Below are positions 7,711-17,175 of a stretch of 64,000 nucleotides of DNA, in pieces (the stretch's first letter is position 1; each line of letters starts with the position of its first letter). The notes under the pieces are model-generated. The model was not told the origin of the DNA, did no database searches, and saw only the letters and a list, made by a program, of their open reading frames with translations. This DNA is from Microvenator marinus (GTDB taxonomy: Bacteria; Myxococcota_A; Bradymonadia; Bradymonadales; Bradymonadaceae), in contig NZ_CP042467.1 of NCBI RefSeq assembly GCF_007993755.1, forward strand, positions 707,501 through 771,500, read 5' to 3'. The position numbers were made by a program, and so were the translations under genes.

Positions 7711-8235
7711 CTACTGAATAAGTTGAATGCGGTGGACGAGAAGGCACGTATCATCGTCAGGCTGAACGTTTGCCGACAAGATCGCGTACTCTCCTCCTAC
7801 GAGGAACATGGGAATCTCATCGACAAGCCGAGAAGCATCTTGCTTGGCCTCGAAGAGCATCATGGCCCCGTCTAGCACGTTCAAAGTGAAAGATTCTGGC
7901 TCGTAGGAGTCCAAGGGGATACTTCTGAGCGCCTCGACCACAGTCTCCGAGCTCTTAGCCCAAAGCCAGCGTACAATCAGCCCACCTGTATGCCTGCCAC
8001 GGCTGCCAAGAAGTTCGGGCAATGGCCACCATGCCGTATGGAAACCGTCTTCAAGAACGAGTCCCTGCCCTCTTCCGACCGAAATCGGGAAAATCGGCTC
8101 ATGTCCTTCGCTCGCCCGGCGGTAGCCAGGATCGGACGCCCCTTTCCAATGTCTAGACAACGCCCGTGGCAACATGAGAATTGGGCTTGATGGGCTATAG
8201 ACCCACTTGATTTCGGACGAGTTTTGGAGGTTCAT
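7711..8235 (-). CDS. Imm21-like immunity family protein
   Basis: The pattern KWVYSPSSPILMLPRALSRHW, then a YRRA segment, SVGRGQGLVLEDGFHTAWWP, follows the layout I know for Imm21 proteins (W..S.GGP...LP, DY.RAC, G.G.ALVL.DEP). Imm21 members are immunity proteins found next to polymorphic toxins. No toxin gene is visible nearby, so this may be an orphan or a housekeeping relative. ATG 8235 has GAGG seven bases upstream and is preferred; GTG 8265 in the same frame would add ten residues. The flanking genes are a lipoprotein and, divergently, the ligase operon. Confidence 0.6.
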   Translation of the reverse strand: MNLQNSSEIKWVYSPSSPILMLPRALSRHWKGASDPGYRRASEGHEPIFPISVGRGQGLVLEDGFHTAWWPLPELLGSRGRHTGGLIVRWLWAKSSETVVEALRSIPLDSYEPESFTLNVLDGAMMLFEAKQDASRLVDEIPMFLVGGEYAILSANVQPDDDTCLLVHRIQLIQ

Positions 8236-8327
8236 CGAGGGCCTCGGATTGAAGGAACCGAACACGCGATAGGGTTCATCTAGGCAACCTTCCGAGTTGG
8301 CGATTTCATTCCCCGTCGGCGTTGGTA

Positions 8328-8358
8328 TTGACCAAATTTGCGTTCAAGATGCTATAAG
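8328..8358 (+). promoter_or_regulatory. Likely sigma-70 promoter of the ligase operon
   Basis: TTGACC (8328-8333) and CTATAA/TATAAG (8352-8358) are separated by 18 or 19 bases. Predicted transcription starts near 8364, between this site and the ATG at 8396, which supports 8396 rather than the upstream open frame from 8297 as the true start. Confidence 0.55.
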
Positions 8359-8395
8359 GCATGGAAAATGTGAACGACCTGAAGAGGAGTTTTCG

Positions 8396-9004
8396 ATGGG
8401 ACGAGGGATTGTGGTGGATTACGGCGGAGAGGTCAGCAGCTTTGGGTTGACCAAAGTTGAGCGTGAAAAGCTCTACGGGCGCCGGAAAAAAGTCGTTGTT
8501 GATGAAAACGGACAAGATTGCTCTCAGGCGATTCTGACTCGTGATGGCACAGCGCTGCTTCCCGCAGGCTGCACCGCATCGCTCTATTTGAACGACGCTT
8601 TTGAGGTCTGTGAGCGGGGTGATCTTCAGGCCGTTGGCCTCGATGGAGCGCCGCTTCCCGAGGTCGAGAGCACTCTCGGTGTCCCCACACAGCTCGACGG
8701 CCCCATCGAGGCTTCGAGACTCCTCGATCATATTGCAAAGAGTGTCTACGAGCTGGACCCAGAAGAATTGGGGCAGACGCTTCGAGAGCTCCTCGAAAAA
8801 GGCGATATCTTTGAGACTCGATTCAATTATCGCAAAGGCTACGACGATTCCCCAGCGTTCATCCTGCAAAACGAAGAAGGTATTTTTGCGATCGTGGGTG
8901 AGCCCACCGAGTTTGAGTACTTGCGAAACGAGAACGCCACAGCAAACGAAGCCGAAGATGAGGACGAGGATCCGTTTGACGACGATTTGGACTTCAGCTT
9001 TTAA
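8396..9004 (+). CDS. Unknown protein, first gene of the ligase operon
   Basis: The product of 202 residues begins MGRGIVVDYGGEVSSFGLTK after a GAGGAG ribosome site. It has a recognisable plan but no function I can name: an N-terminal basic segment (KLYGRRKKVVVDENGQ), a strand-rich middle with DGTALLPAG and VGLDG, the conserved-looking STLGVPTQLDGP, then a helical region, and a strongly acidic tail (EDEDEDPFDDDLDFSF). There is no signal peptide or membrane segment, so it is cytoplasmic. It is followed after ten bases by a second unknown gene and then a DNA ligase, all on one strand, implying a joint role in nucleic acid processing. The acidic tail may bind a basic partner or mimic nucleic acid; that is speculation. 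Confidence 0.75.
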   Translation: MGRGIVVDYGGEVSSFGLTKVEREKLYGRRKKVVVDENGQDCSQAILTRDGTALLPAGCTASLYLNDAFEVCERGDLQAVGLDGAPLPEVESTLGVPTQLDGPIEASRLLDHIAKSVYELDPEELGQTLRELLEKGDIFETRFNYRKGYDDSPAFILQNEEGIFAIVGEPTEFEYLRNENATANEAEDEDEDPFDDDLDFSF

Positions 9005-9014
9005 AGGAAACTAA

Positions 9015-9743
9015 ATGGCAACCAGGCAGATACGAATCTCCGACGAGAAAAAGCGGGATGCTCACGTCAATATTGAGGCCCCTAGACGCAAAGAGCGCGT
9101 TAGTTTTGTGAACTCGAATGGCCAGGCCGTGAAGTCCGACCGTCTGATCAAGATGACCGACGAGCAAACTTATGAAGCTTTGCTCAACAAGTTTGAAGAC
9201 GATACGCGGCTCGCCGAAGCATTGATGGATTCCGACCCAGAGATTCCTTTTGATAAGGCTGGACGCAGGGTTGGATGGAGTGACCGCGTTTGGATCCGCC
9301 AAGATGGTAGTGTGCTCTTTTGCGCCCGGAACCTACTGGTGAAGTACAATCCAGATGGTGAGGAGATCGAGCGCGGCGATTTCATTGATGTCGAAGCCAC
9401 CGTGAGTGCCGACGGAAACCCAATTCCGTGGAGTGGACGCCTTTTTGCGCCCGAGGACGTGGTTCGCAAGTACGTAATCGGTCGTGTGGTTCGCCTCCGC
9501 CACGTCAACGGATTGACCTACGACTTCCTCTATCAAATGGCCAAAGAGCTCAGCGACCAAAACAAACTTTTGTTGGTGCGAGCCATGGCCGATTCTGATG
9601 ATGGAAAGAAGAAACCTGCACCACTGATCTTTCAGACCAATGGAAGCCCTTACAACGGATTCCTTGAGGGTCGCGTAGATGGAGATTCCTATCTGCTTCG
9701 CCTTCACCTGTCTAATCTTGAGCTCAAGCGAGTCACGACATGA
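9015..9743 (+). CDS. Unknown protein, second gene of the ligase operon
   Basis: This 242-residue cytoplasmic protein starts at ATG after an AAAGGA site and overlaps the ligase start by four bases (ATGA). The N-terminus is basic (RISDEKKRDAHVNIEAPRRK), and the middle contains WSDRVWIRQDGSVLFCARN and YNPDGEEIERGDFIDVEA. The end, YLLRLHLSNLELKRVTT, is beta-rich. The repeated 'DGxxL' strands recall the first protein of the operon, so the two may be distant paralogues or partner subunits. No catalytic motif is recognised. Tight translational coupling with the ligase argues that it works with it. Confidence 0.75.
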   Translation: MATRQIRISDEKKRDAHVNIEAPRRKERVSFVNSNGQAVKSDRLIKMTDEQTYEALLNKFEDDTRLAEALMDSDPEIPFDKAGRRVGWSDRVWIRQDGSVLFCARNLLVKYNPDGEEIERGDFIDVEATVSADGNPIPWSGRLFAPEDVVRKYVIGRVVRLRHVNGLTYDFLYQMAKELSDQNKLLLVRAMADSDDGKKKPAPLIFQTNGSPYNGFLEGRVDGDSYLLRLHLSNLELKRVTT

Positions 9744-11185
9744 GTAATTTTACGAGCACATGGACCTCATACGGAGGCGGCCGCAAATCACCAATCGGCG
9801 GTCTGGAAGATACCGAACTGCACGACAAGCTAAAAAACTACAAGAAGTTGGTGGCTAAGCGTTATCGCGTGGTGTTTCCGGACAATATCACGAAGTTTCT
9901 CCCTGAAGGGAAACTCTGGATCTCAACTAAGATCGACGGTGAGCTTTGGTTTCTTGTCAAACGCGGCGATGAAGTTGCGCTCTGCGCTTATAATGGTCGG
10001 GTTTTGCAAGGAGTGCCGGTTGTCGATGAAGCGTCAAAAGCACTTGAAGGCTCGGGCGACATCATCATTCCCGGCGAGCTTTGCGCCGTCCCTCCTGATG
10101 GAAGTTCTCGGCCGAGGGTCGGGCACGTCGCCCTCTGTCTCGGAGATGACTCTCTGGCAAAGAACCTTGCGTTCAGGGCATTTGACGTGCTGGAGGCGGA
10201 CTCCGAGGACTGGCTTTATCGCGCCTACGAGGACCGCTACAAGCGCCTTGAGGAGCTTTTCTCTTCCGGCAAACGTTGTGCACTGGTCACGACGATTGAA
10301 GGCGAGAAAGATGTCGCGTCGGAGTATTTCAATGAATGGGTGAAGTCTGGAAAACACGAAGGTGTTATCGCTCGAACTGAACAAGGCATCACCTACAAGA
10401 TTAAGCCGTTCATCACGATCGATGCGGTGGTCCTGGCATTTGGTGAGCGGGAAGAGAATGGTCGGCCAGAGGTCAGAGAGATCACCGTAGGCGTGATGAG
10501 GGACGACGGGTCATGGCATATTTTGGGTTCGGTCGGAACGGGCTTTTCTGAGGCCGATCGACTCGATTGGCACGAACGGTTGAGCGCGATTGAAGTGCCG
10601 AGTTCGTTCAGGATGGCCAATCGAGAAGGAACTCTTTGCCGATTTGTTAAGCCTGAAATCGTGGTCGAGGTGAAGGTATCCGATATTGTGGATACGGACT
10701 CCCGAGATATGCCGGTTCGCCGAATGGCGCTTGAATACGACGCTGCGGACGGCTGGAGCGCGCTTGGTAGCCTGCCTATCGTTTCGCTGATTCACCCTAC
10801 AATCGTGCGTGAACGTACGGACAAGGCCATTGACTCTCAAAGCATTGGACTCGACCAGATCTTTCAACATGTGCCGTTTGAAGGACGTGAGCTCAAAGCA
10901 GAGTCCAGTGACCTTAGCAAATCGGCGATTCTTAAGCGTGGCGTGTACAAAAAGGACTCCAAAGGCAACGTTGCGGTCCGAAAGTATGTGGCTTTTGCCA
11001 CCAACAAGGCCGAAGAAGACCCGAACTACCCTCCGTTTGTTGTATTCTTTACGGACTTTTCACCGGGCCGCAAAGACCCGCTCAAGACCGATATGCGTGT
11101 GACTCCGCATCGTGACATGGTGGATGCCTATATTACCGAATGGATTGCCGATAACGTCAAAAAAGGCTGGGAAGAAGTTGTATGA
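9740..11185 (+). CDS. ATP-dependent DNA ligase family protein with a C-terminal extension
   Basis: The 481-residue protein shows the covalent nucleotidyltransferase motifs in order: motif I STKIDGELW with the adenylated lysine at about 64, the PGELCA glutamate near 113, FRAFDVLE (motif III, about 145-152), EGVIAR (motif IV, 207-212) and TYKIKPF (motif V, 218-224). An OB-like segment follows (GVMRDDGSWHILGSVGTGFS, then KPEIVVEVKVSDI), as in DNA ligase I/LigD. Residues 350-481 form a further domain I do not recognise, with FVVFFTDFSPGRKDPLKTD. It should seal nicks in DNA or a related nucleic acid using ATP. The usual ligase DNA-binding N-terminus is missing, so DNA recognition may come from the extension or partner proteins. 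It overlaps both neighbours by four bases. Confidence 0.85.
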   Translation: MSNFTSTWTSYGGGRKSPIGGLEDTELHDKLKNYKKLVAKRYRVVFPDNITKFLPEGKLWISTKIDGELWFLVKRGDEVALCAYNGRVLQGVPVVDEASKALEGSGDIIIPGELCAVPPDGSSRPRVGHVALCLGDDSLAKNLAFRAFDVLEADSEDWLYRAYEDRYKRLEELFSSGKRCALVTTIEGEKDVASEYFNEWVKSGKHEGVIARTEQGITYKIKPFITIDAVVLAFGEREENGRPEVREITVGVMRDDGSWHILGSVGTGFSEADRLDWHERLSAIEVPSSFRMANREGTLCRFVKPEIVVEVKVSDIVDTDSRDMPVRRMALEYDAADGWSALGSLPIVSLIHPTIVRERTDKAIDSQSIGLDQIFQHVPFEGRELKAESSDLSKSAILKRGVYKKDSKGNVAVRKYVAFATNKAEEDPNYPPFVVFFTDFSPGRKDPLKTDMRVTPHRDMVDAYITEWIADNVKKGWEEVV

Positions 11186-11928
11186 ACAAGCCCGTAGAGA
11201 GCGAGGACGCTGGACCTCGCGAAATTGAAGAACGCCGGTTTCTACATGGCCCTCGGCATCGGCGTTTTGAGCTGGCCTTCGTGTTTCGGGTGGCAATGGA
11301 GTTCATTCGTGGCTTTCGAAAGCTCCATTTCGCCGGCCCTTGTGTCACGGTCTTCGGCTCGGCTCGTCTAAACGACGGACCTTGGTATGAACTCGCAAGG
11401 CAAGCCGGCCAAGAGCTTGGCAAACGCGGGTTTACGGTGCTCACGGGTGGCGGGCCGGGCATGATGGAAGCCGCCAACCGAGGGGCGCGCGAAGTGGGCG
11501 CAAGAAGTGTCGGCGTAACCATTGAGCTTCCGTTCGAGGCCGGCGCCAATCAATATTGCGATTGGTTTATTCAGTTCAGATATTTCTTTGTCCGCAAGGT
11601 GATGCTTGTCAAATACTCGTACGGCTTCCTGATTACCCCGGGAGGGGTCGGCACGCTTGACGAGTTTTTTGAAACTTTGACCTTGATGCAAACGGATAAA
11701 ATCTACGACTTCCCGGTTGTCTTGCTTGGGAAGGAGTACTTTGAACCCCTGGTCTCTTTTATGAAAGACGTACTGGTGGAGCGAGGCTTGATCAGCGCGA
11801 GCGACCTCGATCTCTTTCTTGTGACGGATGACCCAGAGGAAGCCGCGGACTATATCGCGACTCGCTCCATCGACGCACACGGCCTGAAGTACAAGGCCTC
11901 ACCTTCTCGAATGCTTGGCGAAAACTAG
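11182..11928 (+). CDS. LOG-family (TIGR00730) Rossmann-fold protein
   Basis: The 248-residue product has both LOG signatures: GGGPGMMEAANRGA and PGGVGTLDE, on a Rossmann-like fold starting VTVFGSARL. Characterised members hydrolyse the N-glycosidic bond of nucleoside 5'-monophosphates (phosphoribohydrolase), best known from cytokinin activation; many bacterial members act on AMP or have unknown substrates. The long N-terminal part (residues 1-45, rich in charged residues, with HRRFELAFVFRVAMEF) precedes the fold. It starts inside the ligase stop (ATGA), so it is the fourth gene of the operon. It ends in a CTAG that is also the stop of the opposite DUF362 gene. Confidence 0.88.
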   Translation: MNKPVESEDAGPREIEERRFLHGPRHRRFELAFVFRVAMEFIRGFRKLHFAGPCVTVFGSARLNDGPWYELARQAGQELGKRGFTVLTGGGPGMMEAANRGAREVGARSVGVTIELPFEAGANQYCDWFIQFRYFFVRKVMLVKYSYGFLITPGGVGTLDEFFETLTLMQTDKIYDFPVVLLGKEYFEPLVSFMKDVLVERGLISASDLDLFLVTDDPEEAADYIATRSIDAHGLKYKASPSRMLGEN

Positions 11929-13445
11929 ACCTCGAGGTCCTGTGCCACGCCCTCGGGCGGAAGGTTTTGTTCGGGTCTTGATTTCCCGCGCTGGGTGGGC
12001 CCAGCCACTTGATAGGGCTCTCCACTCAATCTTGAAATCATATTCTTCGTCTTGGACGAGAGGTAGCAGCTGGTGAAACTCACGGCCATCGAAGGGTCGA
12101 AATATGGATTTTTGAGTTTTCCAATCTTAACGAGGAGAAGGACCTGTTCCGCCACGCTCACTGGACAACCGTAGATGCGAATGATGTCGTCTTTACGGGC
12201 TGAGAACATCTTCGATTCCATCTTGAGCATCTTTGCGTAGATATCTTCATGTTCCGCGTCGTACACGCTCTTGTTCGACCTATCCACGTAGGTCGACTCG
12301 ATGGTGACATCCTTGCCTTGAATCGTTCCCTGGAACTGCGCGCAATCTCCAATGAAGACCACTTTCTCTCCGGGTTTTGCGTCGATTTCGCCTTTGAAGT
12401 TTCCGAAGACTAGATGGGTCTTCGGCATCTTTTCGTCCACAGAATCGATGACTCGCAGAATCTCAATCGCCTCTTCCATGGCCCCTGGACACCCGCCCCA
12501 ACAATAATCCTCGGCATCGCCGTCCGGGGGTGGGCCTGAATGCGCGGAAATCGAAGTCCCTTCGAAGTAGTCTTCGACCCGGACGAGTCCGACGCGAAAA
12601 TTCGAGGCACGCTCTCGCGCTTCGTCGAGAGTCACATCGCCGCTGATATCGATTTCGGCAAGGTCGACGGGCCCAAACCCGCGCTCATGTACCAATCGAA
12701 TATGGTCCACACTCAAGGGGTCAAGATTGATGATCTGGCAACACACGGCGTCAAAAGCGACCTGGTTGTCCCCCATGATAATCAAGTTCATTTCATAGGG
12801 AATCGGGGTCAACATGCGACCTTCGCCCGCAATAATAGCGTCGATGGCGATGAATTGAGGCTGAATGATGTACTGGAGGTCGGCAACCTTCTCATTAAGT
12901 TTGTGGTCGTGGTCGATGAGCCTGTGTCGGTCGTCTTGAATGCCGATATACGCCTTCAAACTGAAGGTGACCGTTGTCCACGGATGGGCTTTAAACTTTG
13001 GGCAATTTACGAAGAAATCAGCTTTTGCAACGGGCTCTGGTGTGAAAATGGAGTCCCTGAGTCTCCCGTCGTGATAGAGCGGGACCTCAACCTGAGTGCA
13101 TTCTTCGAAATGATAGAGCGGCGTCTTCGTCTTTTTAGAAAGCTGGTTGTATCCGCCGTGTTTAAACGCAAACCTCGTGGGCATCGTAATGCCACATCGC
13201 TCGCCGATAGCAATCTCGTCCACATTCTCCGCCCGATCTTTGAGCGCTAGCACGACGCCTTCAGCAAATTCAGGTCTCGTGAAGGCGTGAGGAAAGTGTT
13301 CCCCAGAGGCCACAACGTTCGGTTTCACGAGCGTTCGCCCTTCTGGTCGCAGGTCCAATTCTTCTAGACCCTCCCGAATGATTTGACGGATTTTTTCGGG
13401 ATCGTAGGAGTCACAATGACGGATAATGACGCGTGGGCGTTTCAT
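11925..13445 (-). CDS. DUF362 domain-containing protein
   Basis: The 506-residue protein has the DUF362 layout: LVKPNVVASGEHFPHAFTRPE near residue 40, KADFFVNCPKFKAHPWTTVT near 165, and IIMGDNQVAFDAVCCQI near 225. Many DUF362 proteins also carry ferredoxin clusters. Here the second half has CWGGCPGA and scattered cysteines but no full CxxCxxCxxxCP set. The function of the family is not established; a redox role is often proposed. It lies eight bases downstream of the first PEGA kinase gene and may be co-transcribed with it. The hydrophilic C-terminal tail after residue 480 appears disordered. Confidence 0.85.
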   Translation of the reverse strand: MKRPRVIIRHCDSYDPEKIRQIIREGLEELDLRPEGRTLVKPNVVASGEHFPHAFTRPEFAEGVVLALKDRAENVDEIAIGERCGITMPTRFAFKHGGYNQLSKKTKTPLYHFEECTQVEVPLYHDGRLRDSIFTPEPVAKADFFVNCPKFKAHPWTTVTFSLKAYIGIQDDRHRLIDHDHKLNEKVADLQYIIQPQFIAIDAIIAGEGRMLTPIPYEMNLIIMGDNQVAFDAVCCQIINLDPLSVDHIRLVHERGFGPVDLAEIDISGDVTLDEARERASNFRVGLVRVEDYFEGTSISAHSGPPPDGDAEDYCWGGCPGAMEEAIEILRVIDSVDEKMPKTHLVFGNFKGEIDAKPGEKVVFIGDCAQFQGTIQGKDVTIESTYVDRSNKSVYDAEHEDIYAKMLKMESKMFSARKDDIIRIYGCPVSVAEQVLLLVKIGKLKNPYFDPSMAVSFTSCYLSSKTKNMISRLSGEPYQVAGPTQRGKSRPEQNLPPEGVAQDLEV

Positions 13446-13453
13446 GTTGGACC

Positions 13454-15583
13454 TCAGAAGAGCTTGAGAGGTTCTTCTTCTTTGGGTTTAGATGGTTTCT
13501 TCTCGGTTTTCTTCTTTGCAGAATTGCCAAAGATATTGAGCTGTTCGACTTCTTCTTCTTTCTCTTCTTTCTCTTCTTTCTTGCTCGAGTCATCCCAAAG
13601 CGTAAGTGACTTGTCTTCAGACTTCGGTTTTCTCGCAGGCCTAGTGGTTCTCCTAGGCGCAGGCTTTGGGCGTTTGAGTCCTGCTGGACTCTCCTCGCTG
13701 GCTGCAACCAAAGGTGCTGGCATCCCCTTTTCGAACTCGAAAAGCACGTCAATGACCGAGCTATCGCCCTTCTTCCATTGCACTTCCTTGCTAAGCTTCT
13801 TGTCACCGAGCGTTGCCTCAACCAGATACTTCTTGTCTGGAATCAGGCCGGTGAAGTTGAATGGAGTCTTTCCGACCTCGCGATTATCAACCTTAACTTG
13901 AGCTTCCGAAGGATAGGAAGCGATCTTCAGAACCCCCTCTTCTTCTTCGAGCATCACCTCGATGGGTTCAGCCATCGATTTGACGTGCACGTCCTGAAGA
14001 TGCGTCTTGAAGCCGTGCCTGACAATCTCAAGCCGGTACGACTTCCCGGTTTTTACGTCAATCGAGACCGGGGTTGAGCCCTTCTCTTCACCGTCGACCA
14101 AGACCGTCGCGTTAGCAGGAATAGAGTTCACGGCGAGCGCAACGATCGCCTCTACTGGTTCAGCGGCAGCTGGTTCGGGTGCATTGACCACTTCCGGAGT
14201 TTCCGACTCACCGCCCATGGTGGAAATTCCTATGACCACCGCCAGCAACGCCACGATCAAGATGACTGCCGCACCGATGAACTTTGGGCTCGATATCGCT
14301 TGAGCGATATTTGTAGCGGAGGCCGTTGCGCTCGCGACGACTGGCCTTTCAGCACTTTGGAAAGGTCGTCTATCCGGTGGAGGTTGAGGAAGCTTTTGAA
14401 AGTCCGGTACGAGTCTCGGGTCTGGCTCGAATTGGGCATCGAACCCGCCGGCCAGCCCCTGACGTGGCTGCATACCGTTTGGTGCGGGTTGATTTCCCCG
14501 ATGACTCGGAAGGTCACCCCTCGTGGACTCGAATCCGTCATTGGAACCAGGCAGGCCGCCACGAAGCATATCGTCGGACGGTCGCGCAAAAATCATACTG
14601 CCGTCGCTCGCGAGGAATTGCTGTCGGTCCATTTTCGGAGCGATCTCAGGCGGACGACGTCCCGCGACGTTGTTGACGAAATGCGCCATCTGTTCGCGGT
14701 GATTGACGGGTGGGTACGTGTAGTGCGCGTACTCTTCGATTGCGGCACCGAAGATCTGCGCTGAGGGAAACCTCAGATTAGGATCCCTTTGAAGCGCGGT
14801 CATCACGATCTGTTCGAGACGCGGGTCGATATCTCGCCGGAAGACCGACACGGGCGGAATATTGGCTGCTCGAACCGCTCGGAGAAGCTCGGCGTCGGCT
14901 ACATCGTCATAGGGTGACCGAGCCGCCAACATCTCGTAGAGCACCATACCTGCAGAATACACGTCAGTCCGCGCATCAACGTGATGTCCATGGGCCTGTT
15001 CTGGCGCCATGTAGTAGAACTTTCCTTTGATCACCCCAGCCTGCGTGGTTTGGGCCCGCATTCGCGCCTTTGCGATGCCGAAATCAACGATTCGAACGAT
15101 GCCGTCAAACCCAACCATGATGTTCTGGGGAGACACGTCTCTGTGAACGATACCGAGTGGCCGCCCGTCGGGGCCGCTCAGTGTATGAGCGTGGTGCAAG
15201 CCCTTACAGGTCTCTCCAATCATGTGAAGCGCCGCAGGAACAGGAAGGAACTCGCGCCTCTTCTTCATCGCGTCGAGGATATCGTGAACATCCATGCCTT
15301 CAATGAACGCCATTACGATATAGTATTGGCCGTTGATGTTCCCGAGATCAAAAACCTGTCCGATATTCGGATGGTCCAACATGACCGAAATCCGCGCTTC
15401 ATCAACGAGCATGCGGACGAGCTCGGCGTCTTCACTCAAGTGTTTATGAAGTCTTTTGATGACGACCATACGGTCAATGCCATCGACGCCGGTGACCGCA
15501 GCCTGAAAGATTTCGGCCATCCCCCCAGTCGCGATTCGCTGAATCAGCCGGTACTTGCCAAAGTATTGGCCCGCTTCTATCAT
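13454..15583 (-). CDS. Membrane Ser/Thr protein kinase with two PEGA domains
   Basis: The 709-residue protein starts with a complete Hanks-type kinase domain (about 10-285): glycine loop RIATGGMAE, ATP-binding Lys43, HRDVSPQN with catalytic Asp149, DFG at 167-169, and APEQ. A disordered Pro/Asn-rich linker leads to one membrane helix (about 435-454), followed by two PEGA-type beta domains (about 484-545 and 548-620). The C-terminal tail is dominated by Lys and Glu and ends EEEPLKLF. Kinases of this design sense envelope conditions and phosphorylate cytoplasmic targets, often FHA proteins. The divergent neighbour encodes exactly such an FHA regulator. It is followed after eight bases by the DUF362 gene. 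Confidence 0.92.
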   Translation of the reverse strand: MIEAGQYFGKYRLIQRIATGGMAEIFQAAVTGVDGIDRMVVIKRLHKHLSEDAELVRMLVDEARISVMLDHPNIGQVFDLGNINGQYYIVMAFIEGMDVHDILDAMKKRREFLPVPAALHMIGETCKGLHHAHTLSGPDGRPLGIVHRDVSPQNIMVGFDGIVRIVDFGIAKARMRAQTTQAGVIKGKFYYMAPEQAHGHHVDARTDVYSAGMVLYEMLAARSPYDDVADAELLRAVRAANIPPVSVFRRDIDPRLEQIVMTALQRDPNLRFPSAQIFGAAIEEYAHYTYPPVNHREQMAHFVNNVAGRRPPEIAPKMDRQQFLASDGSMIFARPSDDMLRGGLPGSNDGFESTRGDLPSHRGNQPAPNGMQPRQGLAGGFDAQFEPDPRLVPDFQKLPQPPPDRRPFQSAERPVVASATASATNIAQAISSPKFIGAAVILIVALLAVVIGISTMGGESETPEVVNAPEPAAAEPVEAIVALAVNSIPANATVLVDGEEKGSTPVSIDVKTGKSYRLEIVRHGFKTHLQDVHVKSMAEPIEVMLEEEEGVLKIASYPSEAQVKVDNREVGKTPFNFTGLIPDKKYLVEATLGDKKLSKEVQWKKGDSSVIDVLFEFEKGMPAPLVAASEESPAGLKRPKPAPRRTTRPARKPKSEDKSLTLWDDSSKKEEKEEKEEEVEQLNIFGNSAKKKTEKKPSKPKEEEPLKLF

Positions 15584-15753
15584 AACGCTGCTCTTGGTTT
15601 TGACCTATTCATGAAGATAATTTCGTCTTAGTAAGATCATATTCCTTCTCAGAACGACATTCTTCGGTTGTTATGGGTAAGAGTCAATCTTACACGCCTA
15701 TTTTTCGGCAGAACCCCTTCGCGCGCTACTTTTTCAGATGAGGATCGAGCCAT

Positions 15754-17166
15754 ATGCCCCTCTACGGTAAGTCTCAACCGACAAAAATCGCTTATGTGGA
15801 TGGACGCCCAAAAACGCTCCATCTGCGCAAGGCTCGCCTGCTCATTCATCCTGGCCTGCCTAAACAACGCGAATTGGTCTTCGACCAGAACGTCATCTCG
15901 ATTGGAACGGTAGCAGATAACGATGTGGTTATCGAGGATGAGACGGTTAGCCGGCATCATTGCCGCATCGTTCAAGAGGATGATGATTACGTCCTGGTCG
16001 ACCCTGGAAGCACCAACGGGACGTTCATCAACGGAGTCAGGATTCGGGAAGCCTTTCTAGCTCCGGGTCTCATCCTTACTGTGGGAAGCACTCAGATACA
16101 GTTCAGTCCGATGGACGAGCACGTCGAAGTCGTTCCCTCGGAATCCGAAAAATTTGGAAGTATTGTGGGCCGCTCCGTCGCGATGCGAGAGATTTTTGGC
16201 ATTTTGGAGAAAATCGCGCCGACGACAGCCACAGTGGTCATCGAGGGTGAAACGGGAACGGGCAAAGAAGTCTTCGCCAAGACCATCCACCAAATGAGCA
16301 AGCGAAGCGAAGCCCCTTTCATCGTGTTTGATTGTGGTGCGGTGCCAGAATCTTTGATTGAGAGTGAACTCTTCGGTCACGAGAAAGGCTCGTTCACCGG
16401 TGCAATCATGACGCGAAAGGGCCTATTCGAGATGGCTCATGGTGGCACGATCTTCCTCGACGAGCTCGGGGAACTCTCGTTGGATTTGCAGCCGAAGCTC
16501 CTGCGAGTTCTTGAGCAGCGTGAAGTCAGACGTGTAGGTTCCAACAAGTCTACGCCGGTCAATGTGCGAGTCATCGCGGCGACCAACCGGAATTTGGAGG
16601 AAGAGGTCCGTGCAGGCCGTTTTCGCGAGGACCTCTTCTATCGTTTGAGTGTGGTCCGCTTGACGCTCCCTTCCTTGCGTGAACGTGTTGAAGACATTCC
16701 GCTCTTGGTAAAACACTTCCTTGGCCAATTGGAGATCAACAAGGGGGCTGCTGGAGAACTCCGGGTTAGACAGGCTTCACCAGCCGCATTGGCAGCTCTG
16801 ACGCGCTACACGTGGCCTGGAAACGTCCGAGAGCTCGTCAACGTGGTTGAAAGAGCCTGTTCGTTCGCCGAAGCCGATACGATGCAGCCCGACGACTTAC
16901 CCGACTATATCACGGGTTCCGGCGAGCCGCTTAGGAGCTCCCAAGAGATGGCAATGATCGACGCTCCAGGACGCGACCAACTCGTCGAGTTACCGTTCAA
17001 AGATGCAAAAGAGGAGTGGATTTCCAGTTTCGAGCGCGACTACATTTTGGAGCTTCTGAAGCGTCATCACGGAAATATCAGCCAGGCGTCTAGAGAAGCC
17101 GACATTGACCGCAAGTACTTCCGTAAGCTGATGGTTAAGCACGGGATCGACACCGACCAAATCTAG
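15754..17166 (+). CDS. FHA-domain sigma-54-dependent transcriptional activator
   Basis: The 470-residue protein has an N-terminal FHA domain (about 40-120; SRHHCRI and [10 protein letters not shown]), a central AAA+ sigma-54 interaction domain (about 135-380) and a C-terminal Fis-type helix-turn-helix. Walker A is GETGTGKE (165-172), the sigma-54 contact loop reads GSFTGA instead of the standard GAFTGA, Walker B is TIFLDE, and an R-finger region FREDLFYRL is present. It should activate RNA polymerase-sigma54 promoters in response to a phospho-threonine signal read by the FHA domain. Its position between two PEGA kinases suggests one of them is the input. The ATG follows GATGAGGATC, an acceptable ribosome site. 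The 170 bases upstream separate it from the divergent kinase. Confidence 0.93.
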   Translation: MPLYGKSQPTKIAYVDGRPKTLHLRKARLLIHPGLPKQRELVFDQNVISIGTVADNDVVIEDETVSRHHCRIVQEDDDYVLVDPGSTNGTFINGVRIREAFLAPGLILTVGSTQIQFSPMDEHVEVVPSESEKFGSIVGRSVAMREIFGILEKIAPTTATVVIEGETGTGKEVFAKTIHQMSKRSEAPFIVFDCGAVPESLIESELFGHEKGSFTGAIMTRKGLFEMAHGGTIFLDELGELSLDLQPKLLRVLEQREVRRVGSNKSTPVNVRVIAATNRNLEEEVRAGRFREDLFYRLSVVRLTLPSLRERVEDIPLLVKHFLGQLEINKGAAGELRVRQASPAALAALTRYTWPGNVRELVNVVERACSFAEADTMQPDDLPDYITGSGEPLRSSQEMAMIDAPGRDQLVELPFKDAKEEWISSFERDYILELLKRHHGNISQASREADIDRKYFRKLMVKHGIDTDQI

Positions 17167-17175
17167 CGCTCAAGC

